From NCBI RefSeq assembly GCF_003573695.1, contig NC_039362.1, forward strand, positions 176,275,690 to 176,339,689: a DNA stretch of 64,000 nt. The letters are read 5' to 3'. A model generated the notes under the pieces. It searched no databases. It saw nothing but the letters and a program-made list of their open reading frames with translations, and had not been told where the DNA came from. Source of the stretch: Papaver somniferum. Taxonomy: Eukaryota > Streptophyta > Magnoliopsida > Ranunculales > Papaveraceae. Within the stretch, counting starts at the first letter, position 1. The number at the start of each line of letters is the position of its first letter. This document shows positions 1 to 11,150 of the stretch, piece after piece. The position numbers and the translations under genes were made by a program.

Positions 1-822
1 ATTATTTAATAATAAAAAAAATAATAACCGTATTTGGAGAGAGAATTTGCTATGGGCGTTGGAAGCTTGAGCGCCCGCATTTGTAAATCCAACGCCCGCG
101 TTTGTGGCACCACGCGCTCTTCCATCATACGCGCGCTGGATGTTCCGGCTCAATGTTCAAACGAACAAATCTGTTGATTTGAACATCCATTTTTCATGTT
201 TGCTCATTCCATAGTGGAAGCAAAATGAACAAACTCTGAGTTTGTTCATTTCATAGGAACTGCTCTTAGGCCGAGTTTCGCCGATTTCCAAGTCCAAACT
301 TATGACTCCTTTATCCAAGCTCTCCAACCGAATAGGACCGAGAAACAATTTCGATTACTTAGATCAATAAAACAATGTAAACAAAGAAATGCAAAACATA
401 AAATACAATCTAATTTGGCAAGGAAAATATTATATAATTTCAAAATTAATATTGTTTGGTCACCAAAAACTCTCACTTAATCTCCGAGTAGAAAGAGAAT
501 AAACAAATAAAATTTGACTTGATTTATGCCACGAACAAACGCATGTAAAAGATAATTGCTCGGATTTTATTCTATTTGATACCAGGTAACATTATTATTT
601 CAAACCAGATTAGTGATCACAAAGATGATAACAAGGCAAACAAAAGCATCAAAGAAATAAGTAAATCAAAAATCTAAATACAAGTATAATAAATCACGAA
701 GAAAAAGATAAAAATGCTATAATAATAATGAAAATTACAGACAGACCCATTCTTCAGATTTTCTCCACTGTGAATGATATTGGGCCTTTTCTGAGCTCTT
801 TATGACTTTATCTAATAATTAA
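1..822. other. AT-rich intergenic DNA, left block of copy A
   Basis: No gene is visible. It includes a short GC-rich stretch with repeated GCGTT/CGCCCG words (about 50-145) and A/T-rich DNA after that. The same block recurs at 13013-13836. Short minus-strand reading frames at 157-348 and 13018-13362 resemble each other only because the DNA is duplicated; their lengths differ and no known domain is recognisable. Confidence 0.6.
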
Positions 823-980
823 GAATGATTTTCTAGGGACCACGGTTTTTTTGAGGGGACCGTAATTTTATTAGGCCACCTTCCCTATAGTGATAAGGGA
901 TGTCCTAAAACGTTGAAATGACTAACCTACCCTTAACCTAATTTAATTTAAAACCAACCTAATAACCACCTATATATATA

Positions 981-1154
981 ACCACCACCTCCTCCCACCA
1001 CCACCGCCGATTACCACCACCACCACCTCCGATTATCACCACCACCAACCACCGATTACCACCACCACCACCACCCACCACCGCCGATTACCACCACCTC
1101 CGATTATCACCAGCGATTACCACCACCACGTCCTCCCACCACCACCGCCACCGC
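981..1154. repeat. CCA/ACC trinucleotide-rich microsatellite
   Basis: Low-complexity runs of CCACCACC are broken by CCGATTACC and CCGATTATC units. The matching tract in copy B (16275-16448) gives histidine/proline-rich spurious reading frames. The solo LTR in copy B is inserted in this tract. Confidence 0.85.
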
Positions 1155-1371
1155 CTATTTAAGAGATGTAACAACATCAATGCAATCACAATTAAGTTCG
1201 GTTACATAATAATTTTATCGAGTATAAAAGACGCCAGCCGCAACCTGATTCTTCCATGAGACCACTCCGGAGGTATTTTCCAACAAACCCTTCACTTTAA
1301 TTTGATTTTGATTTCTTCAATCGAATAGAAATCATCAAAATAGGGTTTTAATAGGAGTTACAGAGCCATGT

Positions 1372-2060
1372 TCGGTTAGGCCGATTTTCCAAAAAACCCT
1401 AGTTTACTAACCGAACTTCTTGAAAATGAAGAACACGAAGAACAGTTCGGTTCTATTGGATTTAAAACTAAGTCACCGAACTCTCTGTTCGGTTGTTTCG
1501 CAAAAAATTTTAAAACTACAAAGTAACCGAACTCCACCCTTAGAACCGAAAAAAAACAAATCCAGTCTAACCGAACTGTGTTGTTGTGGCCACTATTTTG
1601 AGTTCCAAAATAACCGAACTTAGCCAATAGAGTTCGGTTTGTTCGCAAAAACTTTTAAAACTACAAAGTAACCGAACTTAGACAATAGACGTTGGAACTT
1701 CACATTTTTTTTGTTTGTTAAGTTCGGTAACTTCACAATTTTATCGCAGAAACCGAACTCAGAGTTCGGTTGGTTAGCTGTTAGGTTCAAGTTTGCGAAA
1801 GAACGGAACTTTGTAAACTTATATACTCTTATATTACGTAAAGTTCGGTTAGATCAAAAGTGCATGCAGTTTGCGAACCAACCGAACTTTGTACACCAAA
1901 GTTCGGTTAGTTGAGAACCAACCGAACATAACGCTGTAACTCCTAGAAATTCTATTATTTCAGATGAGTTCGGTTACTTGTTCATCTCACGGGGCAACCG
2001 AATTACAGCTTCAGATGAGTTCGCTTACTTGTTCTTCATATAAAGTAACTGAACTGTTCA
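1372..2060. repeat. Dispersed AACCGAAC / GTTCGGTT octamer array
   Basis: The octamer AACCGAAC or its complement occurs many times in both orientations, spaced roughly 15-60 bp apart. Paired opposite copies could fold into short hairpins. The same tract is at 16668-17410. Reading frames here (for example 1376-1648 minus and 1420-1623 plus) are by-products of the repeat and have no recognisable domain. Confidence 0.75.
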
Positions 2061-2895
2061 AAATCCAGTTCAAATCCGGATCATTTTGAAGATTAACAAA
2101 TATTCTAGGAGAGGATGGAGATTAAGAATCAGATGATTTTTCATCATTTGAATACTCAAACTTAGTGAATTGGAAAAAAAAATTATTTTCCATGTTTTTC
2201 TCCTTCATCTTCTCTAACTCTACTCTCTCAATAATTCTACTCAACTAATAATAAACCCATCTTTTAATTTAATCTCACTAATTATGTTTAACTAAATCAT
2301 TCACTAATCATAACCTAAAATTAATTAAGAGGGTAGATTAGGTAGTAAATAAATAACTATGAGGTGACCTAAAATTACTTCTAACGCCTTTACCCAAAAT
2401 AAAACCATGGTCCCAAAAAAACCATGGTTCCGAAAAAATCGTTCCTAATTAAGGCATGTGCTTAGTGCTTACTGTTCAGCTATATCTGGCTAAAGCTCCT
2501 TGAATGGTACAAATCTCTTCATTGCCTTTAGATAAAAAGAGAACTTCATTCTAATGAATGAGTAATAATTAGACGTAACTAATATACACGAAATTGGTAC
2601 CTTACACTACGGGAAAAATATACATCTACAACTGGAGATTTACAACTCTTCGCTAAACATCGTAGAAAGTCATATGTTTTACAACTGGTTTCAAAGGAAG
2701 AGTTGTCGTATATCATCACTGCCAACCCTTAGGAAACAAGGGGTTGCGCTAAGAAAACAAACGACAACTACTTAAGCAAAAAAGTTGTGACGACATTTAG
2801 CTATAACAACTCTGTTCCATAAAGGTAGTGACTAATCCTATCACAATTTTCACAAGAGTTGTTGAAGAACACCAAAATATGATGATGAAAAATAG

Positions 2896-3300
2896 TGTTA
2901 GAGGGGAGATTCGAACATGAACCTACTGCATGGAAGTCTGGCTCATCAACCATCCTTACAGTTCACAAGTTTTTTTTTTCTTTTTTTTTAATAAAAATGT
3001 ATAACAACACTTATAAGTGTTGTTGAAGTAAAAATATAGAATGTTGGAAAAAATGAGATTAGAAGGGAGATTCAAACTTGAATCTACTGCATGGAAGTCT
3101 AGCTCATCAACCATCCTTATCGTTCACAAGTTTTGGTTGTTTTTTTTTCTTAATAAAAATGCGTAACAACACTTATAAGTGTTGTTCAAGTAAAAATATA
3201 GAACGTTGGCAGAAATGAGGATGGGGGGATTTGATCCTCAGCCTCCTGCATGAAAGTCTACACCACTAACCATTCCTACACTATCACAAGTTCTGTCAAG
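2896..3300 (-). repeat. Three tandem tRNA-like units inside the CACTA element
   Basis: Three units of about 165 bp repeat in tandem. Read on the minus strand, the first two contain an A-box-like TGGTTGATGAG and, about 35 bp later, a B-box-like stretch. In unit 1 this is GTTCGAATC (rc of about 2907-2917, A box rc of 2942-2952). Unit 2 (about 3061-3125) has one change in the B box, and unit 3 (about 3220-3285) is more diverged. That is the spacing of an internal RNA polymerase III promoter. No full cloverleaf could be folded by eye, so these are called tRNA-derived or SINE-like relics and not tRNA genes. Confidence 0.45.
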
Positions 3301-3394
3301 TTTGTGGTTCTTTAATATACTAATTTTAAGACAACCCTTTATAAGAGTTGTGAAACAAAATATAATGTCCAAAAAAAATGCTCAGGTGACTAAG

Positions 3395-5404
3395 CCGCAA
3401 AATATTCTGAAGGAATCTTACTTGTAAATGGATGGATTCGTCGTTCTTACCAAGTTTCTGACTTAGAGTAGTCCACTCACGGCCAGGTTTCGATCTCGGA
3501 GCCTGGTTTGCATACACTATGGAGAAATAGGGTTTGTTTAAGGTTTCGTAGAATATTCCGAAGGAATCTTACCTGTAAATTAATGGATTCGTCGTTCTTA
3601 CCAAGTTTCTGACTTAGAGTAGTCAACTCGTAGCCAGGTTTCGATCTCCGAGCCTGGTTTGCATGCAATATTCATAAATAGGGTTTTTTGTAAGGTTTCG
3701 TAGAATATTCCGAAAGAATATTATTTGTAAATGAATTGGTCGTTCGTAACAAGTTTCTGACTTAGAGTAGTCCACTCCCGACCAGGTTTCGATCTCGGAG
3801 CCTGGTATGCATACAATATGCAGAAATATGGTTTGTTTAAGGTTTTATAGAATATTCCGAAGGAATATTATCTGTAATTGGATGAATTCGTCGTTCTTAC
3901 CAAGTTTCTGACTTACAGTAGTCTACTCCCGGCCAGTTTTCGATCTCGGAGTCTGGTTTGCATACAATATGCAGAAACACGGTTTGTTTAAGGTTTCGTA
4001 GAATATGCCGAATGAATCTTACCTGTAAATAGATGGATTCGTCGTTCTTACCAAGTTTCTGACTTCTAGTAGTCAACTCACGGCCAGGTTTCGATCTCGG
4101 ATCCTGGTACGCATACAATATGCAGAAATAGGGTTTGTTTAAGGTTTCGTAGAATATTCCAATGGAATCTTACCTGTAGATCGATGGATTCGTCGTTCTT
4201 ACCAAGTTTCTGACTTAGTAGTCCACTCGCGGCCAGGTTTCGATCTTCGAGCCTGGTTTGCATCCAATATGCATAAATAGGGTTTCTTTAAGGTTTCGTA
4301 GAATATTCCGAAGGAATCTTACCTGTAAATGGATGGATTCGTCGTTCTTACCAAGTTTCTGACTTATAGTAGTCCACTCCCGGCCAGATTTCGATCTCGG
4401 AGCCTGGTTTGCATACAATATGGAGAAATAGGGTTTGTTTAAGGTTTCGTAGAATACTCCCAAGGAATCTTACCTGTAAATGGATGGATTCGTCGTTCTT
4501 ACCAAGTTTCTGACTTAGAGTAGCCCACTCGCGGCCAGGTTTCGATCTCGGAGCCTGGTTTGCATCTAATATGCAGAAATAGGGTTTGTATAAGGTTTCG
4601 TAGAATATTCCGAAGGAATCTTACCTGTAAATGGATGGATTCTTCGTTCTTACCAAGTTTCTGACTTATAGTAGCCCACTCGCAGCCAGGTTTCGATCTC
4701 GGAGCCTGGTTTGCATACAATATGCAGAAATAGGGTTTGTTTAAGGTATCGTAGAATACTCCCAAGGAATCTTACCTGTAAATCGATGGATTCGTCGTTC
4801 TTACCAAGTTTCTGACTTATAGTAGTCCACTCCCGGCCAGATTTCGATCTCGGAGCCTGGTTTGCATACAATATGGAGAAATAGGGTTTGTTTAAGGTTT
4901 CGTAGAATACTCCCAAGGAATCTTACCTGTAAATGGATGGATTCGTCGTTCTTACCAATTTTCTGACTTGTAGTAGTCCACTCCCAGCCAGATTTCGATC
5001 TCGGAGCCTGGTTTGCATACAATATGTATAAATAGGGTTTGTTTAAGGTTTCGTAGAATACTCCCAAGGAATCTTACCTGTAAATAAATGGATTCGTCGT
5101 TCTTACCAAGTTTCTGACTTAGAGTAGCCCACTCGCGGCCAGGTTTCGATCTCGGAGCCTGGTTTGCATCTAATATGCAGAAATAGGGTTTGTATAAGGT
5201 TTCGTAGAATATACCAAAGGAATCTTACCTGTAAATGGATGGATTCGTCGTTCTTACCAAGTTTCTGACTTATAGTAGTCCACTCCCAGCCAGATTTCGA
5301 TCTCGGAGCATGGTTTGCATACAATATGGAGAAATAGGGTTTGTTTAAGGATTCGTAGAATACTCCCAAGGAATCTTACCTGTAAATGGATGGATTCGTC
5401 GTTC
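3395..5404. repeat. Minisatellite of about 13 copies of a 151-bp unit
   Basis: A unit containing CCAAGTTTCTGACTTA, GATCTCGGAGCCTGGTTTGC and GAATCTTACCTGTAAAT recurs every 151 bp or so (CCAAGTTTC near 3449, 3599, 4050, 4351, 4500, 4802, 5104 and 5255). Because 151 is not a multiple of three, each frame shifts between copies. The overlapping 60-90-residue minus-strand frames here are therefore artefacts and not a repeat protein. Neighbouring copies differ by a few substitutions. The last unit stops at 5404, where a different repeat begins. Confidence 0.9.
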
Positions 5405-5640
5405 AAAGCTTCTTGGTTCATAGATTGTATGCCATTATACCAAGTTTGAAGCTCGAATCGACATTGAGCTTCATACTTATCGATTTTGATGATGTATCAT
5501 GCTAAGTTTGAAGTCAGAACCCTCTCAGAGCTTCTTGGTTCATAGTTTGTATGTTGTTATACCACATTTGAAGTTCGAATCGACACTAAGCTTCATATTC
5601 ATCAATTTCGATGATGTCATGCTACTAATGTGAACTAAAG
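5405..5640. repeat. Two direct copies of a ~120-bp repeat
   Basis: AGCTTCTTGGTTCATAG is followed by ACC(A)AGTTTGAAG.TCGAATCGACA and a GATGATGT end. This occurs twice in tandem (about 5405-5525 and 5527-5640) with substitutions. It directly follows the 151-bp array within the CACTA element. No coding function is seen. Confidence 0.65.
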
Positions 5641-7790
5641 CTACTTCATGACCTGTATGACTAGTCGAAATTACTTCATGACCTATGTAACTAGTCGAAA
5701 TTCAAACCGGAAGCACAAAGAAAAGCACAAAAGCACAAAGACACACCAATTATCAAATTCACTTCTTAGTTTTCAGCTTCATTCTTATATATTTTTTGGA
5801 TTTTTTTATATCAGAATGTCGATAACAATGTCCTAAATTTATTAATATTTTTTTTCGATTTTTGCATATCGAAAGTTGATAATTAAACCGAATACACGAG
5901 TTTAAACTAGCACAAAGAGAAACACACAAGTTTCTCAATCCGTATGAGCATCTTAAAATTAATCTACACCGTCCCATAATTTATGCAATCCGTATGACCT
6001 CCTTATCTACGGTCCAGAGTATTTTGAGTTATCTAAACTAAAGAAGGGAGAGAAAACCTCTACTCATTCTCCGCCTCTTACCTGCGTCTCTCTCTGCAAA
6101 CCCTAATTTCTCCTCTTTCCCCACTCTAAACTTTCATCTTCTAAGGCTAAATCACTCTCAGAAAATCCAATTTCATAACCCTAAATCTCCAGTTTCTTAC
6201 TCAATTCATTCTAAATTTCTTACCCCCAAAACCGTTTTCTGAAACTCTAATCGACCCTGAATCTCAATTTAAAGATTTAAAATACAGCTTCTAGCCGGAA
6301 AAAATGAAGAAAAACCTAGTGGTGCGGTGAATCTAGATATTAAATCTCTGTCATTAACGTCTCATTCTTCTTCGATTTCTTCACTTAAATGAAATCTAGG
6401 ATGTGCTTGTTCGGTTTAGAGAGACCTCTGAGGCCAAGTCAAGAAAGAAACAACAGATGTACGAAGTTTGCTTTGCCGAGAAGACTAGGTCGAAGAAATG
6501 AAGCTTCTGTTGCTGAATTAATGGATAAGTGGGAGAATGAAGGTAGGGATTGAACTTACAGAGATGGGTTCACTGGATTTTAGGGGTTTGAAAAGATTGA
6601 ACTGATGAGAAATCAAGATATGATGGTGGTGGTTATTATGATGAAGAAATTAGGATATTGGTGAAATTCAAATTGCAGATGAGGAATTGAAGCTCAATCT
6701 TGGCAGAATCTCGAACCTGATTTTGAGTTGGTGTTGCTGGTTAGATGGAATGGTTGATGTTGGGACTTTGTTTGAATCCGAAGAAATGTTGGTGCTGATG
6801 AATATCGGGTAATTTTCAGTAACTTCACCTTTTCGCTGTTGATTTCTTGTACAAATAGAGGTACGATTGATTCTTCCTGAACCATTTTCTTCTTTTCTTC
6901 TTGTTGTTATGGTTTGTAACTTACCGATCTTCTTGTATTTCATGGGAGAATTTCGTTTTATACAACTTTTATTCAGATTTGAAAAATTAGGGTTTTGATT
7001 TCAGATTTTTTTTTTAGGTTTTCTGTAAATTGTATCATTGACTTTTCTTTCGATTTCGTGTTGAAATTCTATGGGTTGAGTTTCTATTTATTCAAATTCT
7101 AATTTAGTTCTCTTTAAAGCATACTGATTTTTACTTTGCTCTATGTGTTGGTGTTTGTCAAGGGTTTTAGAAGCTATGAAGATGGTGGGTTCGATTTGGT
7201 AATACAGGGTATGGAAGATGTTATTTCAATGGATGATTAAACATGAGTGATGTTGATTCGTGAACTGGCGGTGATGTTCTCAGTGAGAAGAAGATGGTTT
7301 GAATCGTGCTTGGTGGGATGGTGGTAGCAGGTGTTGGGATTGCAAGCCGTGAATAGAGGGTTTGTGGTACAAGTCCATCAGTGGAAGATTGAAGTTATCC
7401 TCACCAAGTTATGCTGAATTGATGGTGTTGTTGAATCTGACAAGGGTTAAGAGCTCATTGAGAAGAGAAGATACGAATGGTTACTGGTGGTGCTTCAGTC
7501 TCAGATGGTGTTGGTATAAAGTGGTGGAGCAGTTCAAGCATATCAAATGCTAGTGCTAGTGAGCATCCCTTTCTCGAAAGGTCATTTACTTTGAATTTCA
7601 ATTTTTGGGTGAATCTTTACATTACATTTGATTATGGGTATTAGGTTTTTGGGTTTACAGAACTTTGTAGGTTTAAAAGCTTTTTTTTTGGGCGTTCCTT
7701 GGGTGTTTAGATTCCATTAATTGTATTAGTTTGAAAGTGAACTAATGACAACACCTTGGAGATCTGAAAGTGGTGTTTTTTGACTTGGTT
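5641..7790. other. CACTA interior: leader-like sequence of possible host origin, no gene recognised
   Basis: From about 6040 to 6300 the plus strand is pyrimidine-rich, with CTCTCTCTGCAAACCCTAA and repeated AACCCTAA words, like the 5' leader of many plant housekeeping genes. This suggests captured host sequence upstream of the NAP1-like exons. No open frame longer than about 90 codons and no recognisable domain is present. The short minus-strand frames at 6668-6943 and 6694-6885 overlap each other in different frames and look random. Confidence 0.4.
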
Positions 7791-7794
7791 GCAT

Positions 7795-8176
7795 AGATTT
7801 GATATTGTAAATGGTGTGGTCGAAGTCAACGGAGTTATAAAAGAGGTTGAGGCTGACAAAGAAGCAGATAAAGATACAAAAGGTATAAGATATACTAAAT
7901 CTTTGTTCAAGTTTTTCCATTTTGAAACAGTGTTTGGATTATCTTAACTAGATTGTGTACTTGCAGTAGAGAAGGGTGTCCCCGATTTTTGGCTCAATGC
8001 TATGAAGACAAATGAAGTTTGATGGAGGAGGTAAGTGATATGATTAGCCACTTTTCTCCTCGTTGGAACAAAATTCCAGAACTGTTTGTTTAATTTACTC
8101 TTTCTGGAATGTAGATCACAGAGCACGTCGACGAAGATGCTATGAAGTATCTGAAAGACATCAAGTGGTGCAGGAA
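7795..8176 (+). pseudogene. Captured NAP1 (nucleosome assembly protein 1) gene fragment in the CACTA element
   Basis: Three exon-like pieces in order match the middle of plant NAP1, the H2A/H2B histone chaperone. Piece 1 (about 7797-7882) reads DIVNGVVEVNGV plus an acidic stretch. After an 84-bp GT-AG intron (7883-7966), piece 2 (7967-8030) reads EKGVPDFWLNAMKTNEV. After a second GT-AG intron (8031-8114), piece 3 (8115-8176) reads EHVDEDAMKYLKDIKWCR. Splice sites are intact (GTATAA/TTGCAG and GTAAGT/TGTAG). Piece 2 appears to lack one base after NEV, giving a TGA stop. The dimerisation helix and acidic tail are absent, so it is a non-functional transduplicated fragment. Match made from memory of the family. 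Confidence 0.75.
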
Positions 8177-9517
8177 CTGTACCTACATCTCCTTCTTTGT
8201 TACCTGAATCTTAAATTTAAGTGACGGTTCTGATCTGTTTGACTATAGAAGACACCTGATAGGGTTAACATAATGTATCATGTGTTTCATGTTAAGTAGG
8301 ATTTTTTTCATGTTAATCATGTGGATAGATGATTCAAAGCATTATGTCTATTTAAAGCACATTGCACTTTTTAGCACTTCTGTCTATTAAATATACTATG
8401 CACATCCAAGATATTTAAAGAAAACAGGTAAATTTGGTACCAACTTTGTGTCGGAAGATGACTACATGAATTATGATTTTCCAAGATATTTAGTTCATGA
8501 TGCCTTGATTTCATGTTTTTAAGCTCGGGTAGCATTCCCACCTGCATATGTTTACCTTTTCCTTTTCTTTTTCATCTATTAGAATAGTCTAAGACCATTT
8601 GTGCACTTATACATGCTTTGGTTTTCAGCAATTGTGATTGTTTGTAGCGGTTATTAACTTGGATTCTATAATCATGCAAGTTGATGTTTGATTTATAGAT
8701 CATATAAATCCATTATATGTCGCTAATATAATTTCTTTGGCATAACTTGGTGAGGATAACTTCCATATGCAATTCGGCACTTAGTCTGCATCTGCTGAAT
8801 TAGCTCTTAACCCTAGTTAAGAAGATGAGTTGTTTCCGTGAGCTGACGGGGATCTGAATTGCAGAAGAAGCTGATGTGGTTAGATTGGATTTTGGTTAAG
8901 TGGTTTATATTTACTGCCGGAGAAACTGAGGTGTTGTTGGTGAGATGAATTGGATGGTTTGCTGGGAAGTTATTAAAGGCTACAGGAAGATATTGTGGTA
9001 TTAAGTATTGCAGCAGGAGTTTTGAAATTGAAGTCATGTTAATGAAGATATTGAGGCCATGAAATCAGTTGTGGTGGTTGCTGTTGAGTGTGAGATTGAA
9101 TGGTTTGAGCTGAGAATTATATTGCAGCTGCAGACTATGTGCCGTGTTAACGAGCTATATGGCTTGAGGCAGAGCTGAAGGAGATGTTTGTGCAAGAAGG
9201 GTTGAGAAAAGTGTGAGTATGATGAGATGAATGGGTAGATATGAGCTGCCACAAATGGAGCTACTGCCACGTTTGTAGGGGGAGGCCAATGTCTGCGTTT
9301 TACGATTTATATGATATTTTTTTGGTCATGTTCAAAGAATCTATCATTTTCTTTTCTTTCATTGTGCAACATATTTTCATACAAGATGATTTGAAGTTAG
9401 CTAGGTAATGCATTTGGAATGGCAGGTTAACTTGAATGAATTTAAATGTCTTGCAGCTTAATGTGAATGTAAAATACTTTCGGCAATTTGGTTTCAGCTA
9501 TAAATTTTTTTTTTCAA
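8177..9517. other. CACTA interior, no gene recognised
   Basis: AT-rich sequence after the NAP1-like exons. Stretches around 8810-9270 are purine-rich on the plus strand and give short minus-strand frames without any known domain. It may be further captured intron or UTR sequence from the same or another host gene. Confidence 0.4.
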
Positions 9518-10032
9518 AATAGTTTTATGCACACAACTTCTAATAAGAGTTGTGTTCCATATTTCAACTACACAAACCAAAGGTTGTGAAAGAATGTCTT
9601 TACGACATAACTAGGTGTTGTACATCATAGTTCTACAACTCTAACAAGTGTCGTGCAAATCTTATTCATAATAGTAATAAGAGTTGCTACATATTTCTAC
9701 AATACACATCCTAGGTTGTCTAAGATAGCCCTTCAACTTATACAAGTGTTGTGTTCCATATTTCAACGATACGCATCCTTTGTTGTGTAAAAGAGTCCTA
9801 CAACACAAGCAAGAGTTGTGTTAGGCTTTCAAAAAAAAATCGAAACAGAATCACAATTTTGGCAAAATATTGTCGAACCATGAATCACATCACCCTTTAC
9901 AACTCTTAGTCAAGCATTGTAGAAAAGCTTGGACTTTCTACAATACCCCCTTCCATAATGCATAAAATGGAGTTGTCGTAGGGGTACTACAACTCTAATT
10001 TGTAGTCGTCAATTATGATTTTTCCCGCAGTG
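9518..10032. repeat. Right subterminal repeats of the CACTA element
   Basis: Roughly every 30-40 bp there is a copy of AAGAGTTGT, CAAGTGTTGT or the complement ACAACTCTTA. These mirror those in the first 500 bp of the element (2630-3350). In CACTA elements such subterminal motifs are binding sites for the element's DNA-binding protein; that role is inferred here. Confidence 0.7.
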
Positions 10033-10425
10033 TTATTTACTTGCTTAATGTTAATTAAGCCTGTAATACTGCCCCAACTAAAAATGCAGCAGTGTTGTTA
10101 TCCCCACAAGATTCGCGATCTTTGACATTTTCCACATTTGAGTTCCGGCACCTCCTAAACTTCCTTTTTCCATATTGGACATGTGGATAACTTTGAGTGT
10201 TAAATACATTTTCCCGGTGAACATAGCCTTATCCAACGAGACACACTGTCACCTTGCATATTTGTAGCAATTTAATGATAATTGCTAATCAATGATGTTA
10301 CCTAATTTTTCTTGGTAAAATAATGGTGCAATTAAGTTTTGAAATAGATCATTTTTTTTTTGTTAGCTTTAAATTATAAAGATTCTTTAGTGATTATGCC
10401 ATTAATTCCGATAAGCCATTATGTG

Positions 10426-10797
10426 TATAAATAGATAGTTAGATTGATAGGGCGTCATTAGATTCATCCAGATTCGAGTATGGGTACCAGAAACAATGGC
10501 AATGCAGTATGTCAGTTGTTGTTGTTGTTGTTTCCATTACTAGTTCCCAAATGTTCATAATTTTCATGGTTCCATTATGTCATAGAGTGACGGCGCGGCT
10601 AACAAATGAGATCGAAGGTTATGAAATTTCGTTGGATATGCATTGACATCTCCCCTCTCTTCTTAACATTTAAGAGTGCATCTCCATTTCCATGCAAAAT
10701 ACAAGCTGAAATAGCCTTGGCATGTGCAAGACTACACGATTTTCTGCGCAAAAAATGTGATTCCGATGAATTTCTAGTTGATGAAAGCTAAGAAGAA
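10426..10797 (+). pseudogene. SPH pseudogene 1, chimeric with a HARBI1-like transposase fragment
   Basis: A TATA box (10426-10433) lies 54 bp before the ATG at 10480. The first 26 codons encode a signal peptide like that of the intact SPH gene (leucine run, then FPLLVPKCS). A TAA follows at 10558-10560, a frame-breaking indel before the NEIEGYEISLDMH-type stretch, and a TGA (10644-10646) exactly where the first conserved SPH cysteine should be. SPH similarity ends there. From 10669 a new frame reads FKSASPFPCKIQAEIALACA, then RLHDFLRKKCDSDEF, which resembles the C-terminal end of HARBI1/PIF-type nucleases (…LHNFLRKECRSDEF). The start at 10606 of that frame is not a real gene start. Same structure as SPH pseudogene 2. 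Confidence 0.8.
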
Positions 10798-10840
10798 CCA
10801 GATCCGTCTACTGATCAAACAGATCCTGAAGATCATCTCT

Positions 10841-11150
10841 CATTGTCAGGCCCACAATTAATTTTAGGTACCGTGACACCCATAATTATTTCCGTGGAAC
10901 CCATAATTATATGAAATTATTAAAAATGTCCGCATGACGGGTTATGCATCAGGGGTATAATTGACAATACAACTTGGATATAACATATCTAAAAATCCGC
11001 GCCTTGGAATTTTACAAATTTTATATCGTTGGAAATCTTTTTAAGAGAGCTACGTCACCAGTACAAACAAGAATATCAAATTTTTGCTTTTCACGAAAAA
11101 ATCGGAGGTGATCATCATTTTAGGCAAAATTTTCGAAAACTTCATACATA
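10841..11150. other. Intergenic DNA, no gene seen
   Basis: Diverges from copy B at about 10840. It carries two ACCCATAATTAT words near 10880-10915 and otherwise AT-rich sequence. It could be the left end of an inserted element, but no matching right end was found. Confidence 0.4.

Larger units (their letters stand above)
823..2445. mobile_element. Inverted-repeat DNA element rich in AACCGAAC motifs (copy A)
   Basis: The left end (GAATGATTTT then a GGGACCACGG stretch) is an imperfect inverted copy of the right end (on the minus strand GGAACGATTTT then GGAACCATGG), over about 50 bp. Both ends are flanked by TAATTAA (816-822 and 2446-2452). That may be a 7-bp target duplication or a chance match around a TAA/TTA target. 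The inside is non-coding: a CCA-rich microsatellite, then a long tract peppered with GTTCGGTT/AACCGAAC. There is no transposase, so it would be non-autonomous. The superfamily is not clear. The same element is at 13837-17795 in copy B. Confidence 0.6.
2605..10032. mobile_element. CACTA (En/Spm-type) DNA transposon, non-autonomous
   Basis: The element begins CACTACGGGAAAAAT and ends with the inverted counterpart ATTTTTCCCGCAGTG. It is flanked by the 3-bp duplication TTA at 2602-2604 and 10033-10035. Copy B has the uninterrupted site (GGTACCTTATTTACTTGC near 17950), which fixes both ends to the base. Both subterminal regions carry many copies of AAGAGTTGT/ACAACTCT in both orientations, as CACTA elements do. 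No TNP2-type transposase was found. The interior holds three tRNA-like repeats, a 151-bp tandem array, leader-like sequence and a captured NAP1 fragment. At 7428 bp it would rely on a transposase encoded elsewhere. Confidence 0.93.
1..10840 (+). repeat. Segmental duplication copy A (ends with SPH pseudogene 1)
   Basis: The sequence from base 1 is nearly the same as copy B from 13013, through shared non-coding DNA, a 1.6-kb inverted-repeat element, a short spacer, the SPH promoter and the SPH/HARBI1-like chimeric pseudogene. The match ends at about 10838 (A) and 18766 (B), where the two diverge after the shared GATCATCT. Copy A is interrupted by a CACTA element (2605-10032) and copy B by a solo LTR (14019-16274), so both insertions came after the duplication. 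Without the CACTA element the unit is about 3.4 kb. Because it starts at the window edge, the duplication may extend further left. Confidence 0.9.

Noticed and set aside
2896..3300. Functional tRNA genes
   Set aside because: Only box-like sequences are present. I could not fold an acceptor stem or anticodon arm, and the copies are diverged.
3326..5369. A series of overlapping 60-88-residue minus-strand ORFs that look like a repeat-protein family
   Set aside because: They follow from the 151-bp tandem repeat. The unit is not a multiple of three, so no frame runs through the array, and there is no domain.
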